A stretch of 55,702 bases of DNA from a virus: IMG/VR virus record IMGVR_UViG_3300017917_001201, positions 1 through 55,702 of that record; one strand, given 5' to 3'. The notes below the pieces were generated by a model that made no database searches, had not been told where the DNA came from, and was given only the letters and a program-made list of their open reading frames with translations. Numbering within the stretch: the first letter of the stretch is position 1; each line of letters begins with the position of its first letter. A program made the translations under genes and the position numbers. Below are positions 38,101 through 47,009 of this stretch, one piece after another.

Positions 38101-38327
38101 ACGATAGTTACCCGAAGATGGCCGTTGCTGGAGATGGCGAAGTTGAGCTTGTCCTGTGTCCAAAGGTGCGTTCTGTACCCGCGAGGCGGAGTAACGCCAG
38201 CCTCGGGCAGAACAACCAGTGAGCCATCATTGATGATCTCCACAGAAGCTCGACCCGTGTCAGGGTCAACCTTGAAGCCGATGAATGTCTTGTCGGCTAG
38301 ATCAGTTCCCTCGTAGACACCGCCCAT
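38097..38327 (-). CDS. Hypothetical virion protein, 76 aa
   Basis: Coupled to both neighbours by short overlaps. Beta-rich sequence (TFIGFKVDPDTGRASVEIIN, then THLWTQDKLNFAISSNGHL). Lies between adaptor-like and fibre genes, so probably a small tail or fibre-attachment protein. No named family. Confidence 0.7.
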   Translation of the reverse strand: MGGVYEGTDLADKTFIGFKVDPDTGRASVEIINDGSLVVLPEAGVTPPRGYRTHLWTQDKLNFAISSNGHLRVTIV

Positions 38328-38662
38328 TACTGCACCCCAACAAGTAGCGAGAGGATGACGTCGCCGCCGTTTTCGATACCACAGCGAGCGACTACCACCT
38401 GTCCTGCAGTCAGCACAAGCTTGTTGCCACGCATGACCTCGAAGTTTTCGCCGGGGGTAAGGCGATGATCCTTCACGATGTGAACATCCGTGTCGTTCGC
38501 CATCGGATCAGTCAGCACGGCGAGGCTAAACGGGTTAGTGTTCTTTGCGGTGTTGGCGACGTTGCACCCGATCAGAATCGCCTTCTGACCAGCTGGCACG
38601 GTGTACACGGGGTAGTTGTTCTCCCCGATATTCCGCTTCGTCACATTGATGAACGTCGCCAT
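38327..38662 (-). CDS. Hypothetical virion protein, 111 aa
   Basis: The ATG at 38662 follows a possible TTG one codon earlier. A compact beta-sandwich-like sequence: YPVYTVPAGQKAILIGCNVA, FSLAVLTDP, LTPGENFEVMRGNKLVLTAG, ENGGDVILSLLVGVQ. This is the pattern of small phage tail or capsid-decoration proteins. Role inferred from position among structural genes. Confidence 0.7.
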   Translation of the reverse strand: MATFINVTKRNIGENNYPVYTVPAGQKAILIGCNVANTAKNTNPFSLAVLTDPMANDTDVHIVKDHRLTPGENFEVMRGNKLVLTAGQVVVARCGIENGGDVILSLLVGVQ

Positions 38663-38665
38663 CAA

Positions 38666-38830
38666 CTACCCCAGTGCAATAGCCAGAACCAAAGCCGTAT
38701 CAGCGGCGACGCCCTCAATATTTGCAGACACCTCATCAATCGCATCACTCAGATTCTGGAAGTTGTCATCAACCTCCTGATTGGTGAGAGGTGCGCCCTT
38801 TTCAGAGCGGAGCGTCAACTCTGCCGTCAT
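38666..38830 (-). CDS. Small hypothetical virion protein, 54 aa
   Basis: The ATG at 38830 overlaps the previous stop (TAATG). N-terminal KGAPLTNQEVDDNFQNLSDA is the short motif often found at the start of fibre-attachment segments in phage tail proteins, followed by a helix (AADTALVLAIALG). May link or cap a fibre. Function unknown. Confidence 0.65.
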   Translation of the reverse strand: MTAELTLRSEKGAPLTNQEVDDNFQNLSDAIDEVSANIEGVAADTALVLAIALG

Positions 38831-39282
38831 TACGCGCCAGCACCGATGGTGATAGTCCACGAAATCGACATCGTGTCAGTCGCTTCCTTGTTCACCACAG
38901 GGAACACGGTGCGGCAGAGCATGGTGCCGTTTTCAGCAGCGTTGAAGATGCCAGCCTCGGTGACAGCGCCAGTGCCGGTGCCGGGACCGAAGGTCGCGAC
39001 GTATGCAACTTCGTTGCCAGTGACAGTGGTGCTGGTCAGGGTCACGCGACCAAGCTCGGTGCCAAGCGCAGTGTTCGCGCCAGCGGCAGCAGCCGTGCCC
39101 GAGCCAACAGCCATGTGCGACATTACGTTCGCAGTGGCGTCCTTCATGCGAGCCGCAATGAAGGCCAGACCAGAATTAACGACGAGGTTCTTTACAGTCG
39201 CTTCGTCCTTAACGTTGCCCGCCGCGTCGAACACCGTGATGTTCAGGCGACCAGTAGCATTCAACTTTTCAACAGTGTTCAT
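38830..39282 (-). CDS. Conserved phage tail/virion protein, 150 aa
   Basis: The ATG at 39282 has GAGGTGG upstream. Pattern LVVNSGLAFIAARMKD, MSHMAVGSGTAAAAG, GRVTLTSTTVTGNEVAYVAT, VTEAGIFNAAENGTMLCRTV and MSISWTITIGAGA belongs to a family of small tail proteins with a fibre-domain-like beta fold, found next to fibres. Likely part of the tail or fibre network. Specific function unknown. Confidence 0.75.
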   Translation of the reverse strand: MNTVEKLNATGRLNITVFDAAGNVKDEATVKNLVVNSGLAFIAARMKDATANVMSHMAVGSGTAAAAGANTALGTELGRVTLTSTTVTGNEVAYVATFGPGTGTGAVTEAGIFNAAENGTMLCRTVFPVVNKEATDTMSISWTITIGAGA

Positions 39283-39290
39283 TATCCACC

Positions 39291-40934
39291 TCAAATTTCG
39301 CGGGACACGCCAACGTAGTCCTCTGCGATGTACGCCATGTCGCAGTAGTTCTGGCTTCTAACAGAGCCAGACTCGTATGTCGATACAACATCATCTTTCA
39401 TTTTTTCTGCGCTTTTTTGGCGCATTTCCGTCACTACTGGTGCATCTGCTGGCGCTTTGTTGATGCTCCAATAGGACTCATCACTGATCGTGATTTGCTC
39501 TGCAAATGTTTTCGACACCGACGTGAGAATGATGTCGACAACGGACGGGTAATCCTGAGCCCCGTAGTTACCACGAGCGCCTGTCTCGAGCTCGTCGGTT
39601 ACGACAATCGAGTCGACAACAGAGCGAATGAGATGCTTTGCCGCAGCTTCGTAAGCGCCAGCACCGTCCGCGAATCTCTTACTCGTTGCGATGGCTGCAA
39701 GGTCATTTGCAACTGACGTGTCAGACGTCGAGCGAATGTACTCAACCGTGCGACTAAAGTCCTCCGCAGCCAATGCGCTATCACTTCGACCGCTGACAAA
39801 GTCGATACTCTTGGCGTCACCCGCAGCAGCTGCATCAAATGGCGACTTGATGGTGTTGATGGTGTGCTGATCATCGCCAGATACGCTGTCAGCGTAGTCA
39901 CGCGGGCGGAACATGGCGTGAACCAGTTGCTCGTACACCATAGTGGTGTCTGAGCGAACCTTATCCGAATCGATGCTCTTCTCGTCTGCGACTGCTGCGG
40001 CGTCATGCTTCGCCTTAGTGAACACGCGCTCAAGCGAGTCGCCAGTTGTTGCAGCGTCAGCCAGTGAGCGAAGGTATTCAACCGTGCGGCTTAGAACATC
40101 ATTAGTGGCCGCTCGATCAGAGCGGAGGCGGGACAGATTGATGTTCTGCTCGTCATCGACCGTGGTGGCATCAACGTCATCAGTCGGGACGACGTTATCG
40201 CGAAGTGCCTTTAGGAAGTCGCGGACGCTGTCATCGAGCGCGGAGGCGTCATCTGCAACGCCCTTGCCGAAAGTGCGAAGCGGGACGTCATCGGCGCTGG
40301 CGGTGTCTGAGCGAGTCTTACTGACCGCTTTAGACCGCTCATCCGTGGTGTGCGCCTGATCCACAAAGAATCGGCGGAACGTCGAGATGATCGAGATCGC
40401 ATCGAACGGGCTAGTTGCATTCGATAGAAGGCGACCGAGCGTCTTCCAGTCGACATCATCAGCAGCCCCAGCGAAGTCCGCACGCGGCTTGTCTACGTCG
40501 AGCGCCGAGTCGTCCTCTGCGCTTGCGGTGTCTGCCTTGGCCTTCCCGAGGTTGCGCGAGCTCTGGTCCGTCGCACTGGGGGCGTCCAAACGGGCTTTTG
40601 ATACCGACCGGCTCGAGCGATCCGCCGCCCCTGCCCTATCCGCTCGAAGCTTAGACAGCGTGCGGCGCATGGCATCTGTGACTGATGCCCTGTTGCGGAG
40701 GTAGAAGAATTTGACGAACTCACCGAGGGCGGTCGTGACGGCGAGAGCACTGTAGCGCGCCGTTGCTGCAAGGCTGGTGTATGAAGTCGAGGCCTTGAGC
40801 GATGCCGCGCTGATGGTTGCCGCAAGGCGGCTTGCTGTAACCGAGGCCGCAAGAAGTGCAGCGTCAGCTGCAGCCCTCAGCTTGGCATAAGCAAGGGATG
40901 CGCGGATTTTGTCGAAGGCGGACGACGCCTTCAT
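39291..40934 (-). CDS. Repetitive fibrous virion protein, 547 aa
   Basis: From residue 85 to about 500 the sequence is a chain of degenerate repeats of roughly 17-30 residues built on R-x-D-x-A-x-A-x-D-x-x-S-R-x-V-x-K, for example KARLDAPSATDQSSRNLGKA and LRSDRAATNDVLSRTVEYLR. Repeated Asp and Ser/Thr at fixed spacing suggest a metal-stabilised or solenoid shaft. The N-terminal 80 residues are an Ala-rich helix. A similar D-x(4-6)-D/S pattern occurs in fibre-like proteins of other aquatic phages. It is placed between the head-tail adaptor block and fibres, so it is probably a fibre or baseplate extension. Confidence 0.7.
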   Translation of the reverse strand: MKASSAFDKIRASLAYAKLRAAADAALLAASVTASRLAATISAASLKASTSYTSLAATARYSALAVTTALGEFVKFFYLRNRASVTDAMRRTLSKLRADRAGAADRSSRSVSKARLDAPSATDQSSRNLGKAKADTASAEDDSALDVDKPRADFAGAADDVDWKTLGRLLSNATSPFDAISIISTFRRFFVDQAHTTDERSKAVSKTRSDTASADDVPLRTFGKGVADDASALDDSVRDFLKALRDNVVPTDDVDATTVDDEQNINLSRLRSDRAATNDVLSRTVEYLRSLADAATTGDSLERVFTKAKHDAAAVADEKSIDSDKVRSDTTMVYEQLVHAMFRPRDYADSVSGDDQHTINTIKSPFDAAAAGDAKSIDFVSGRSDSALAAEDFSRTVEYIRSTSDTSVANDLAAIATSKRFADGAGAYEAAAKHLIRSVVDSIVVTDELETGARGNYGAQDYPSVVDIILTSVSKTFAEQITISDESYWSINKAPADAPVVTEMRQKSAEKMKDDVVSTYESGSVRSQNYCDMAYIAEDYVGVSREI

Positions 40935-41305
40935 TAGAACTGCTCGCGCACCTGCAGCTTAATGAGGTCGTACACAGTCTGGATGGAGCCGGTCTGGCTC
41001 TGGTACTCGATCTCTGCCTCGTACACGCCAGCGGTGTCGAGGGTGTTCGGGTTGAACACAAAGGCCGCAATACCGTCAGCCGCCACCAGCACGATGCCGG
41101 TGATGGTGTCCTTGATCTCGGTCTCGCCCACTTCGCGAATCTTCATGCGAACGGTCGCGCCAGCGAGGTTGAGCGGAGCCCACGTAGTCGGGTCTTCCGG
41201 ATCAAGCGTCTTGCCGGTCGCTGCAGTGTTCTGGTCGCGAAGAGTGATCTTCAGCTGCGGAAGGGTGTCACCCTGAACAAGGTTGATCGTTTCGCTATAG
41301 GCCAT
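40934..41305 (-). CDS. BppU/Ig-like tail component, 123 aa
   Basis: Pattern LVQGDTLPQLKITLRDQN, LNLAGATVRMKIREVGE, GIAAFVFNPNTLDTAGVYEA and EIEYQSQTGSIQTVYDLIKL is the beta-sandwich seen in the N-terminal part of BppU-type baseplate proteins and in small tail proteins. It overlaps both neighbours by a few bases. Likely a tail or fibre-attachment component. Confidence 0.7.
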   Translation of the reverse strand: MAYSETINLVQGDTLPQLKITLRDQNTAATGKTLDPEDPTTWAPLNLAGATVRMKIREVGETEIKDTITGIVLVAADGIAAFVFNPNTLDTAGVYEAEIEYQSQTGSIQTVYDLIKLQVREQF

Positions 41306-41925
41306 CAGATGAACTCTCGAGAATGAACGGTCATGGACGCGCCGCCATGCCCATACTTCGCCCGCTTAATAGCGGCTTTTACGCCATCTTCATAGATCGC
41401 GTTGTTGGCCTGAGCTCCGCCGCCATTTGCCCACGGTGAGCCAGCCATCATCTGAAGGCGGAACAGAGCCCCGCTCACAAGCACTTCGCGCCACTCGAGT
41501 CCGTGCGTATCAGGGATCGAGGTCGACGAGGTCGTTGGCTTTAGTGTGTAGAGAACCTTGAGGGTTTCCTTGGCCGCAGGCTTCGGGCCAAGCATCAGCG
41601 TGCCATTGTCGGTCTGAGTCCAGAACGACGGAGCACTGCGCTCAGACTGCTCAATGAGCGAGAACGCATCCTCGAACATCATCTGTTCAAGCGGACGGCC
41701 AGCACGCAGCACCTGCTTTACGTGGTTTGGTTCAGTGCCGGTCGGTGACTCGAGCTCGTAGTCGGTGATGCCAGCAAGGCAAATGAGCGACAGCGGGTCT
41801 GCACGCCACAGGTCAGTGCGACCAAAGAAGTCGATGCACGCGTCGCGGATCGCCCGCTCGGCGGTGAACTCAGGGCATCCCGGCACTTCGCTCAGGACGT
41901 AAAGGAAAAGGTCGCTGTACTTCAC
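41305..41925 (-). CDS. Head-tail adaptor/tail tubular-like protein, 206 aa
   Basis: Helix-rich N-terminus VLSEVPGCPEFTAERAIRDA followed by CIDFFGRTDLWR, then ITDYELESPTGTEP, a beta part LMLGPKPAAKETLKVLYTLK and a final helix. This pattern (CxDFxxRTxLWR) marks phage neck proteins that join portal to tail. It pairs with the next adaptor at 41922. ATGA-type overlaps couple the three genes. Confidence 0.75.
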   Translation of the reverse strand: MKYSDLFLYVLSEVPGCPEFTAERAIRDACIDFFGRTDLWRADPLSLICLAGITDYELESPTGTEPNHVKQVLRAGRPLEQMMFEDAFSLIEQSERSAPSFWTQTDNGTLMLGPKPAAKETLKVLYTLKPTTSSTSIPDTHGLEWREVLVSGALFRLQMMAGSPWANGGGAQANNAIYEDGVKAAIKRAKYGHGGASMTVHSREFI

Positions 41926-42590
41926 TGCGTACGTCCCGGCTGCTGGGCGACCATGTTGGCCGCGATTGCACCATCCATCTGTGCCTTAACGCCAATCGAC
42001 TGGAAGAAGCTCTGGTAGTACGCGGCAGCACGGCTGAGGTTCGCGTACTCGCTGTCCTTCTGATAGGCGCGGTAGATCATGTAGTCCATGATCGCGTTAG
42101 CGTAGATGTCATCGAGCTTGATTGCCTGAGTGTCAGACGTGAAGTTCGTGATCGCGATATCAGCCGTCGACGTCGAGTAGACGATCTCAACCTCGTTGTT
42201 GGTCGTCGGCTTCGGGAAAACGTAGAAGACCTTGGGGTCCGCCGGATCGTGGACGAAGTGCTTGACGCCATCTGCAGTGATCGCGGTCTCGAACCACGTC
42301 GGCAGCTGCACGTCGAGAATGGCGCGGTCCACCTTGGTGATTGCGCGACCATCCTTGTTGCGGATCACATTGACCAGACGTAGCGCCGCATCAGGCAGAG
42401 TCTGCTTAGCCGACGCGGTACACGTGTGAGTTGCGTTCACCGTGTTGGCGTCAGGCCGAAACATGACGATCTGCCGCTGAGCGTCGTTGAGGTAGCTCAG
42501 GAGCTCCTGCTGCGTCCAACGAACAAACGTTGGATCGAGAAGCGTGACGGCTACCTTATTGATCAGATCAACGGCCTTGATCGTCGCCAT
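41922..42590 (-). CDS. Phage adaptor protein (DUF6682 type), 222 aa
   Basis: The sequence VRWTQQELLSYLNDAQRQIV, then NATHTCTASAKQTLPDAALR, LVNVIRNKDGRAIT and VFYVFPKPTTNNEVEIVYST followed by IKLDDIYANAIMDYMIYRAY is the DUF6682 head-tail adaptor pattern in podoviruses. It would form the ring beneath the portal. Its start is in the normal place, 7 bases after the upstream gene. Very likely structural. Confidence 0.8.
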   Translation of the reverse strand: MATIKAVDLINKVAVTLLDPTFVRWTQQELLSYLNDAQRQIVMFRPDANTVNATHTCTASAKQTLPDAALRLVNVIRNKDGRAITKVDRAILDVQLPTWFETAITADGVKHFVHDPADPKVFYVFPKPTTNNEVEIVYSTSTADIAITNFTSDTQAIKLDDIYANAIMDYMIYRAYQKDSEYANLSRAAAYYQSFFQSIGVKAQMDGAIAANMVAQQPGRTQ

Positions 42591-42596
42591 CTCAGA

Positions 42597-42869
42597 TTAT
42601 TCCCACTCAGTGATCTCGAGATCGGAATTGCCCTCGAAGATCGGATTCCACGGCCATACCACGCCCGTGCGGATATTGCGACAGGTCTTGGGCTTCCGTT
42701 CCTTCTTCACAGTCGGTTCGGCTGGCTTGCCCTTCATGCGCTGAAGACCCTTCACCTGCTCGACGAGATCGGGCAGGCGGCGACGCTTGTCGAGTTCGAC
42801 GCCAAAAGTCTTGAGGGCGTACACCTCAAGCTGGTCCTTATCCATCTTCTCGATGTTTGCGGCTTCCAC
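42597..42869 (-). CDS. Hypothetical protein with HeH/Rho-N-like start, 90 aa
   Basis: GTG start with GAGGTG upstream. Residues 5-45 (MDKDQLEVYALKTFGVELDK and LPDLVEQVKGLQ) resemble the two-helix HeH/LEM or Rho-N-like fold found in small phage proteins after coat genes. The tail RTGVVWPWNPIFEGNSDLEI fits the same family. Function unknown, perhaps a minor head protein. Confidence 0.65.
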   Translation of the reverse strand: MEAANIEKMDKDQLEVYALKTFGVELDKRRRLPDLVEQVKGLQRMKGKPAEPTVKKERKPKTCRNIRTGVVWPWNPIFEGNSDLEITEWE

Positions 42870-42946
42870 AATTCACCTCATGCTCTGTTTGGGAGGGGGC
42901 AGCGAAGCTTCCAATAGGCCATACGCAGGCCCCGACGCTGTCCCCA

Positions 42947-42982
42947 CCAAAATAGAGCGAGGGGGGAGTTTCCTCCCCCCTC
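42947..42982 (-). terminator. Intrinsic terminator downstream of coat gene
   Basis: A perfect 10-base stem (GAGGGGGGAG with CTCCCCCCTC) around a GAAA loop on the minus strand, 8 bases after the coat-gene stop. The following ...CTATTTTGG is only a weak T-tract, so termination may be partial. Partial stops after the coat gene are common and keep coat expression above that of downstream tail genes. Confidence 0.8.
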
Positions 42983-42989
42983 AAACCCA

Positions 42990-43850
42990 TTAGGCCGTGG
43001 TCTTCAGCTTCAGGGTCACAAGGGCGTCCGGAACGACAACCTTGTAGCCATAAACCTTGAGACCGCGCACGCCGTCACCGAAGGTATCGGTCAGACGGAC
43101 GGTTTCCGTCTTCACGAACTGCGATGCGAAGCAGGTCGCCTTCGGGTGACCGGCCAGCGCCAGCGTCTTGCCAGCGTCCGCACCAGCGCCAGTGGCGAGG
43201 AGGTTCGACTGGTAGACGGTGAAGCGGTCGATCATGCCGACCTTACCGTTGCGGATGGGCGAAACGCCGTCACCGGTCAGGTAGGCGAGCTTCAGATCGG
43301 TCTTCTTCAGCATCTCGATGTAGAGCGGCGAGAGAACGACGAAACGATCCGATTCCGGAATGTTCAGTTCGTCCAGCTTGCGGCCAGCTTCGAGGATGTG
43401 GTCGAGGATGTTCGACGCAGAAACCGAGGCCTTGTCCAGAACGGTGGTAGCACCAGTGGTGATGTTACCGAGAACGTCCGTTTCGACGGCGATCCGCATT
43501 TGCTCAGCGGCGTCCTTCGAGGCTTCGTTCTGGAAGTTGATGTCAGCCTGAACCTTCAGGATGTCGTCAACCTTGAACGCATAGCTCTTGGCCTTGTCGA
43601 TCATCAGCTCGATGACCTGAGTGGTCACGTCAGCGTAGTTCACCGTGCCGGTGTAGTTGCTGACGGTCACATTCGGGACCGTGCGGATGTTTACCTTGTT
43701 GCCCTGACCGGTGATCTCACCTTCGTAGTCGGTGTTCGAGATCATCGGGAGGACGGACGATGCATAGAACTTCGCCTGAAGCTTCTTCGAGAAAATCTCG
43801 GGGATGAAGTTCGCAGCGGAGTTAGCACCAGCAGTAGGGAATGCAGGCAT
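42990..43850 (-). CDS. Major capsid protein, 286 aa
   Basis: HK97-fold coat candidate. The N-terminus A-N-F-I-P-E-I-F-S-K-K-L, then FYASSVLPMISNTDYEGEIT and QGNKVNIRTVP is typical of small podovirus-like coat proteins. ALAGHPKATCFASQFVKTE and KVYGYKVVVPDALVTLKLK near the C-terminus are the P-domain strands. Gene order scaffold, coat, terminator is standard. ATG with AGAAGG upstream. About 286 residues is at the small end for the fold but normal for this type. Confidence 0.9.
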   Translation of the reverse strand: MPAFPTAGANSAANFIPEIFSKKLQAKFYASSVLPMISNTDYEGEITGQGNKVNIRTVPNVTVSNYTGTVNYADVTTQVIELMIDKAKSYAFKVDDILKVQADINFQNEASKDAAEQMRIAVETDVLGNITTGATTVLDKASVSASNILDHILEAGRKLDELNIPESDRFVVLSPLYIEMLKKTDLKLAYLTGDGVSPIRNGKVGMIDRFTVYQSNLLATGAGADAGKTLALAGHPKATCFASQFVKTETVRLTDTFGDGVRGLKVYGYKVVVPDALVTLKLKTTA

Positions 43851-43879
43851 GTTAAAAACCTTCTATCACAACAGTTTGA

Positions 43880-44806
43880 TTACCTGACTCGCCCCTCCAG
43901 ATACGCTTGGTCGATTGCAGCCTGATGCTTCTCGAAGTCCTCGAGAGACATCCGCCGAATCTCCTCACGCGACCAGATTCGCTTGCCAGAGTTCGGGTCC
44001 GGTTTGCGCGCCTTGGGGAGAGAAGGTTCAGCTACCTTCCGCGCCCGTTCGACATTGCTTACCGGCTGTTGCGGCGATGCAGCACCAATTGCTTCTTTGT
44101 ATCGGTCCAGAAGCTCAACCACCTCGGCTGCGCTGCCTTCACCGGCAACACGCTGCCACAAGGGCGACTGACGCTCGAGCCATCCAGTAAAGTCATCCGA
44201 CGTGACGACCTCGTCCATGTCGGGGTGCGACTTACGAATGGTGTCAAAATGAACCCGAAGGTTCTCCTGACTCTGGTCCGTATCAATCTGCGTTCGGTAC
44301 TGAGTGACCGTCTCTTCCAGCTTTTGCAGCTTCTTCAGGAGTGGCTGCGCGATGTCTGGGTACTCTTCAGAGAGTTTCGCCAGTTCATCGTCAACCTCAT
44401 CCTGTCGAGTCGCCGCACTCGCCAGTTGGGACTGAAGTTCCGCCACAGTCTGCTGCAGAGAAGCGACGCTGCGCTTCAGTTCTGCGGCTTCTTGCGTGGC
44501 CTTGGTCATCCTCGCCTGAGCGTTCTTGACCCTCTCCTCAGCGATCTTCAGCTGCTTCTTAAGCTCACCGTCGTCGCTGGCGTCAGGCTCTGGATCGCCG
44601 CGATCCTCGTCCTGCGAAGTCTGGTCATCACCGTCTTCCACCGTTTCCGCCGACTCTGCGGGGGTGTTTTCAGCGTCTTCATGCGCCTGCGGGGTGTCGG
44701 TGTCTTCAGCGGGCTTGTCCGCCTCTTCCGGTTCCGCATCCTGCGCGTTCATCTGCTTCCAAAGTTCTTCGGCTTCTCGTTCAAGCTGCTCAGGGTCTAC
44801 CTTCAT
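43880..44806 (-). CDS. Scaffolding protein, 308 aa
   Basis: Very acidic and helical, with a long coiled coil at about residues 80-175 (VKNAQARMTKATQEAAELKR, then SVASLQQTVAELQSQLASAA). Its basic, Arg/Lys-rich C-terminus (RIWSREEIRRMSLEDFEKHQ) is the usual coat-binding helix of scaffolds. The N-terminal 75 residues are almost all Glu, Asp, Ala, Thr. It lies directly before the coat gene. Scaffolds guide procapsid assembly and leave before or during packaging. Confidence 0.88.
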   Translation of the reverse strand: MKVDPEQLEREAEELWKQMNAQDAEPEEADKPAEDTDTPQAHEDAENTPAESAETVEDGDDQTSQDEDRGDPEPDASDDGELKKQLKIAEERVKNAQARMTKATQEAAELKRSVASLQQTVAELQSQLASAATRQDEVDDELAKLSEEYPDIAQPLLKKLQKLEETVTQYRTQIDTDQSQENLRVHFDTIRKSHPDMDEVVTSDDFTGWLERQSPLWQRVAGEGSAAEVVELLDRYKEAIGAASPQQPVSNVERARKVAEPSLPKARKPDPNSGKRIWSREEIRRMSLEDFEKHQAAIDQAYLEGRVR

Positions 44807-44863
44807 TTACACACCAATGGTTGCGGGTCCGCTGCACGGAGTGTCCGCTGGTTCAAATTTGGA

Positions 44864-45034
44864 TCAGGGTATCTCGATGTTCGAGGTCTGATCCGCTCTC
44901 AACACGGCTTGCGCCGTATCTGCTAGTCCAAGGATGTAGCGAAGTTCGCTCGCTACCCCTTGATCAAATCTGTGGTCCGGCACGGTCTCCAACCTGTCCC
45001 GGCAAGCCTCCAGCCGCTCCGTTAGATGGGTCAT
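44864..45034 (-). CDS. Small helical protein overlapping portal end, 56 aa
   Basis: Starts inside the last 71 bases of the portal gene in another frame and ends before the scaffold gene. MTHLTERLEACRDRLETVPD, then ASELRYILGLADTAQAVLRA is a clean amphipathic helical protein, unlike the shadow frames around it. GGGGGTC lies a few bases before the ATG. Similar tiny genes occur between portal and scaffold in related phages. Function unknown. Confidence 0.6.
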   Translation of the reverse strand: MTHLTERLEACRDRLETVPDHRFDQGVASELRYILGLADTAQAVLRADQTSNIEIP

Positions 45035-47009
45035 CAAGACCCCCCATTGGGGCTGGGCCGACATCCATGCCACCGCCTGCGCCGCTTGCCGCGAGCATTT
45101 GCTGCTGTGCTTCTTCTGCAATCTCTCGCTCCGACTTGAAGACCTCAGCAGGGTTGATATCCATGCTCTTCGCAATTTCAGTAAGCAGCTGTTGCCGCTT
45201 AGTGATTGCCATGTCAACCGGATTGCTAATCAGTTGCAGGAACTGCAGGAGGCGCTGCGAGCGCACCTCGCGCTGAATGAGCGAAGTAGAACCGCGAGCG
45301 TTGACCTTGAGATCGCCCTTCAGGCGCTCATTGTCCGACCACTGCATGTTCCAGTTGTACAGCGACTTAACCAACGGGATGGTCAGGAAGTCGTCGATGT
45401 TCTTGAGAGTCGACTTCAGAGCGACGTTCGCGTTGCCCATGAGGATCGACATACCAGTCGCGGTCTTGTTCAGCGACTGACCGGTGTCGCCATGTGTGTA
45501 AGACGGAAGCGACGTGGTCTCGTCCGCGAACTTGCGGAACATGTCGATGATGGTCGACAGACCGTTGGCGTTTGCAATCGGCTGGTGGAAGCGGACCATC
45601 GGTGAGTTCGGGTCACCGCCGCTACGCAGCCAAACCTTCCACGGGTGGAGGTCGCGAGCGTCCTCACCGGCTTCAAGGAAGTCCGAGTTGATCTCGACCA
45701 TCGGGCCGGATGAGATCGCCATGTTGTCGATGAAGATGCGAGTCGCAGCATTCATGGTCTGCTGAGAGTCACGCATCATCGCGGGAACGCCAGTGCCCCA
45801 GAACTGGTGCGGGTTCCGCTCGTACGGGAAGCAGTTGTACGGGATGCGACCGTCCGGAATCGGGTTCAGCATGGCGCGGATCACGCGGCCATTGCAAATC
45901 CAGATGTTGGCGTCGAACTCATCGCCATCATCAGCATCGTCCGGCATTTCGTCGATGCCAGCATCACGGAGATCAGCGACGTTAAGTGAGCCCCAGTACT
46001 CGAGCACCTCGAACCGATTGGTCGGGCCGCTCTGCACCTTGATGTTGGCGACTTCGCGACGGATGCGTTCGTAGTCTTCCTCAACGTAATTGCCGTTCGG
46101 GCTGTACTCGAGGATGTCTGCAATCGCGTCATTGTCAAAACCGTCGAGGTCGCGGAGCTCGCGGAACTGGCGACGGGTCAGGACATGACGACGGAATAGG
46201 CCGTGCAGGTCTTCGTTCGAGGTGGCGTACGGATCGGGGTAGATGTCGAAGATCGACACCGACTCAATCTCGGGACGGACCTCTTCCTTGACCATCAGAA
46301 CGTGCGCCTGAACACCGTTCTTGAGAAGGCGCTTCCACCGCTTTGAGCGGTCGATTCGGACGGTGCCGCTCTTCAAGCAGCCAGTTCCGAAGATGCACGC
46401 CTCCATCACTGCTTCCTTGATCTTCTGCTCGGCGTTAGCCTCGAGCAGCTGGTCACGGATGGTGAGGGTCATTTCCTCGGCGGCAGTGGCGGCGCGCTCG
46501 TTCACTTCCTGACGGACGTCGGCAATGAGCTCGTCCTTGCGCTGGTTGATGATGTCCATCACCTGCGTCGGAGCCATGGCACCAGAAGCTTCCATCACCT
46601 GTTGGGTGGCGCGCTTCATGATGTCAGCGGTTTCCATCGGGTCGAGCTCAGGAACCGGAGTCGGCTCAACCGACCAGAAGTCCTGCCCCGGCTGGAACAA
46701 AAGGTCGACGATGCGCGAGAAGGCCGACATCACCTTAGTGCGGGTGAGGCCGACGAAAATCTTAGAGCGAGCGCCCTTGATCTTGGCGAGGGTGTCCGGA
46801 TCGTACTGCCCCAGATACTGGCGCAGGTTCAGAATCCACTGGTCCTCGTTATCCTTGCGGGCATCCTTGTACTCGCGGAACAGCGACTGGAGGCGCGGGC
46901 CGAGCCCCTGAAAATCTTCAGGGTCCATGTCACCGCCGGACGTGGCGATCTTAGCGTCTTCTTCCGAAACGCCGTTGTCGTCTTCGACGTCCTGTTCGTA
47001 ATCGACCAT
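44964..47009 (-). CDS. Portal protein, 681 aa
   Basis: Forms the 12-fold ring through which DNA enters and to which the tail attaches. Features: an N-terminal DPEDFQGLGPRLQSLFREYK, a helical wing, KNVFV-like stretches (RSKIFVGLTRTKVMSAFSRI), ESVSIFDIYPDPYATSNED, PDGRIPYNCFPYERNPHQFW, and DETTSLPSYTHGDTGQSLNK followed by TATGMSILMGNANVALKSTL. This is the P22/T7-like podovirus portal pattern. The C-terminus is a Met/Gly-rich tail. The ATG at 47009 overlaps the terminase stop as TGATG. Size is typical for podovirus portals. Confidence 0.9.
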   Translation of the reverse strand: MVDYEQDVEDDNGVSEEDAKIATSGGDMDPEDFQGLGPRLQSLFREYKDARKDNEDQWILNLRQYLGQYDPDTLAKIKGARSKIFVGLTRTKVMSAFSRIVDLLFQPGQDFWSVEPTPVPELDPMETADIMKRATQQVMEASGAMAPTQVMDIINQRKDELIADVRQEVNERAATAAEEMTLTIRDQLLEANAEQKIKEAVMEACIFGTGCLKSGTVRIDRSKRWKRLLKNGVQAHVLMVKEEVRPEIESVSIFDIYPDPYATSNEDLHGLFRRHVLTRRQFRELRDLDGFDNDAIADILEYSPNGNYVEEDYERIRREVANIKVQSGPTNRFEVLEYWGSLNVADLRDAGIDEMPDDADDGDEFDANIWICNGRVIRAMLNPIPDGRIPYNCFPYERNPHQFWGTGVPAMMRDSQQTMNAATRIFIDNMAISSGPMVEINSDFLEAGEDARDLHPWKVWLRSGGDPNSPMVRFHQPIANANGLSTIIDMFRKFADETTSLPSYTHGDTGQSLNKTATGMSILMGNANVALKSTLKNIDDFLTIPLVKSLYNWNMQWSDNERLKGDLKVNARGSTSLIQREVRSQRLLQFLQLISNPVDMAITKRQQLLTEIAKSMDINPAEVFKSEREIAEEAQQQMLAASGAGGGMDVGPAPMGGLDDPSNGAAGGLPGQVGDRAGPQI

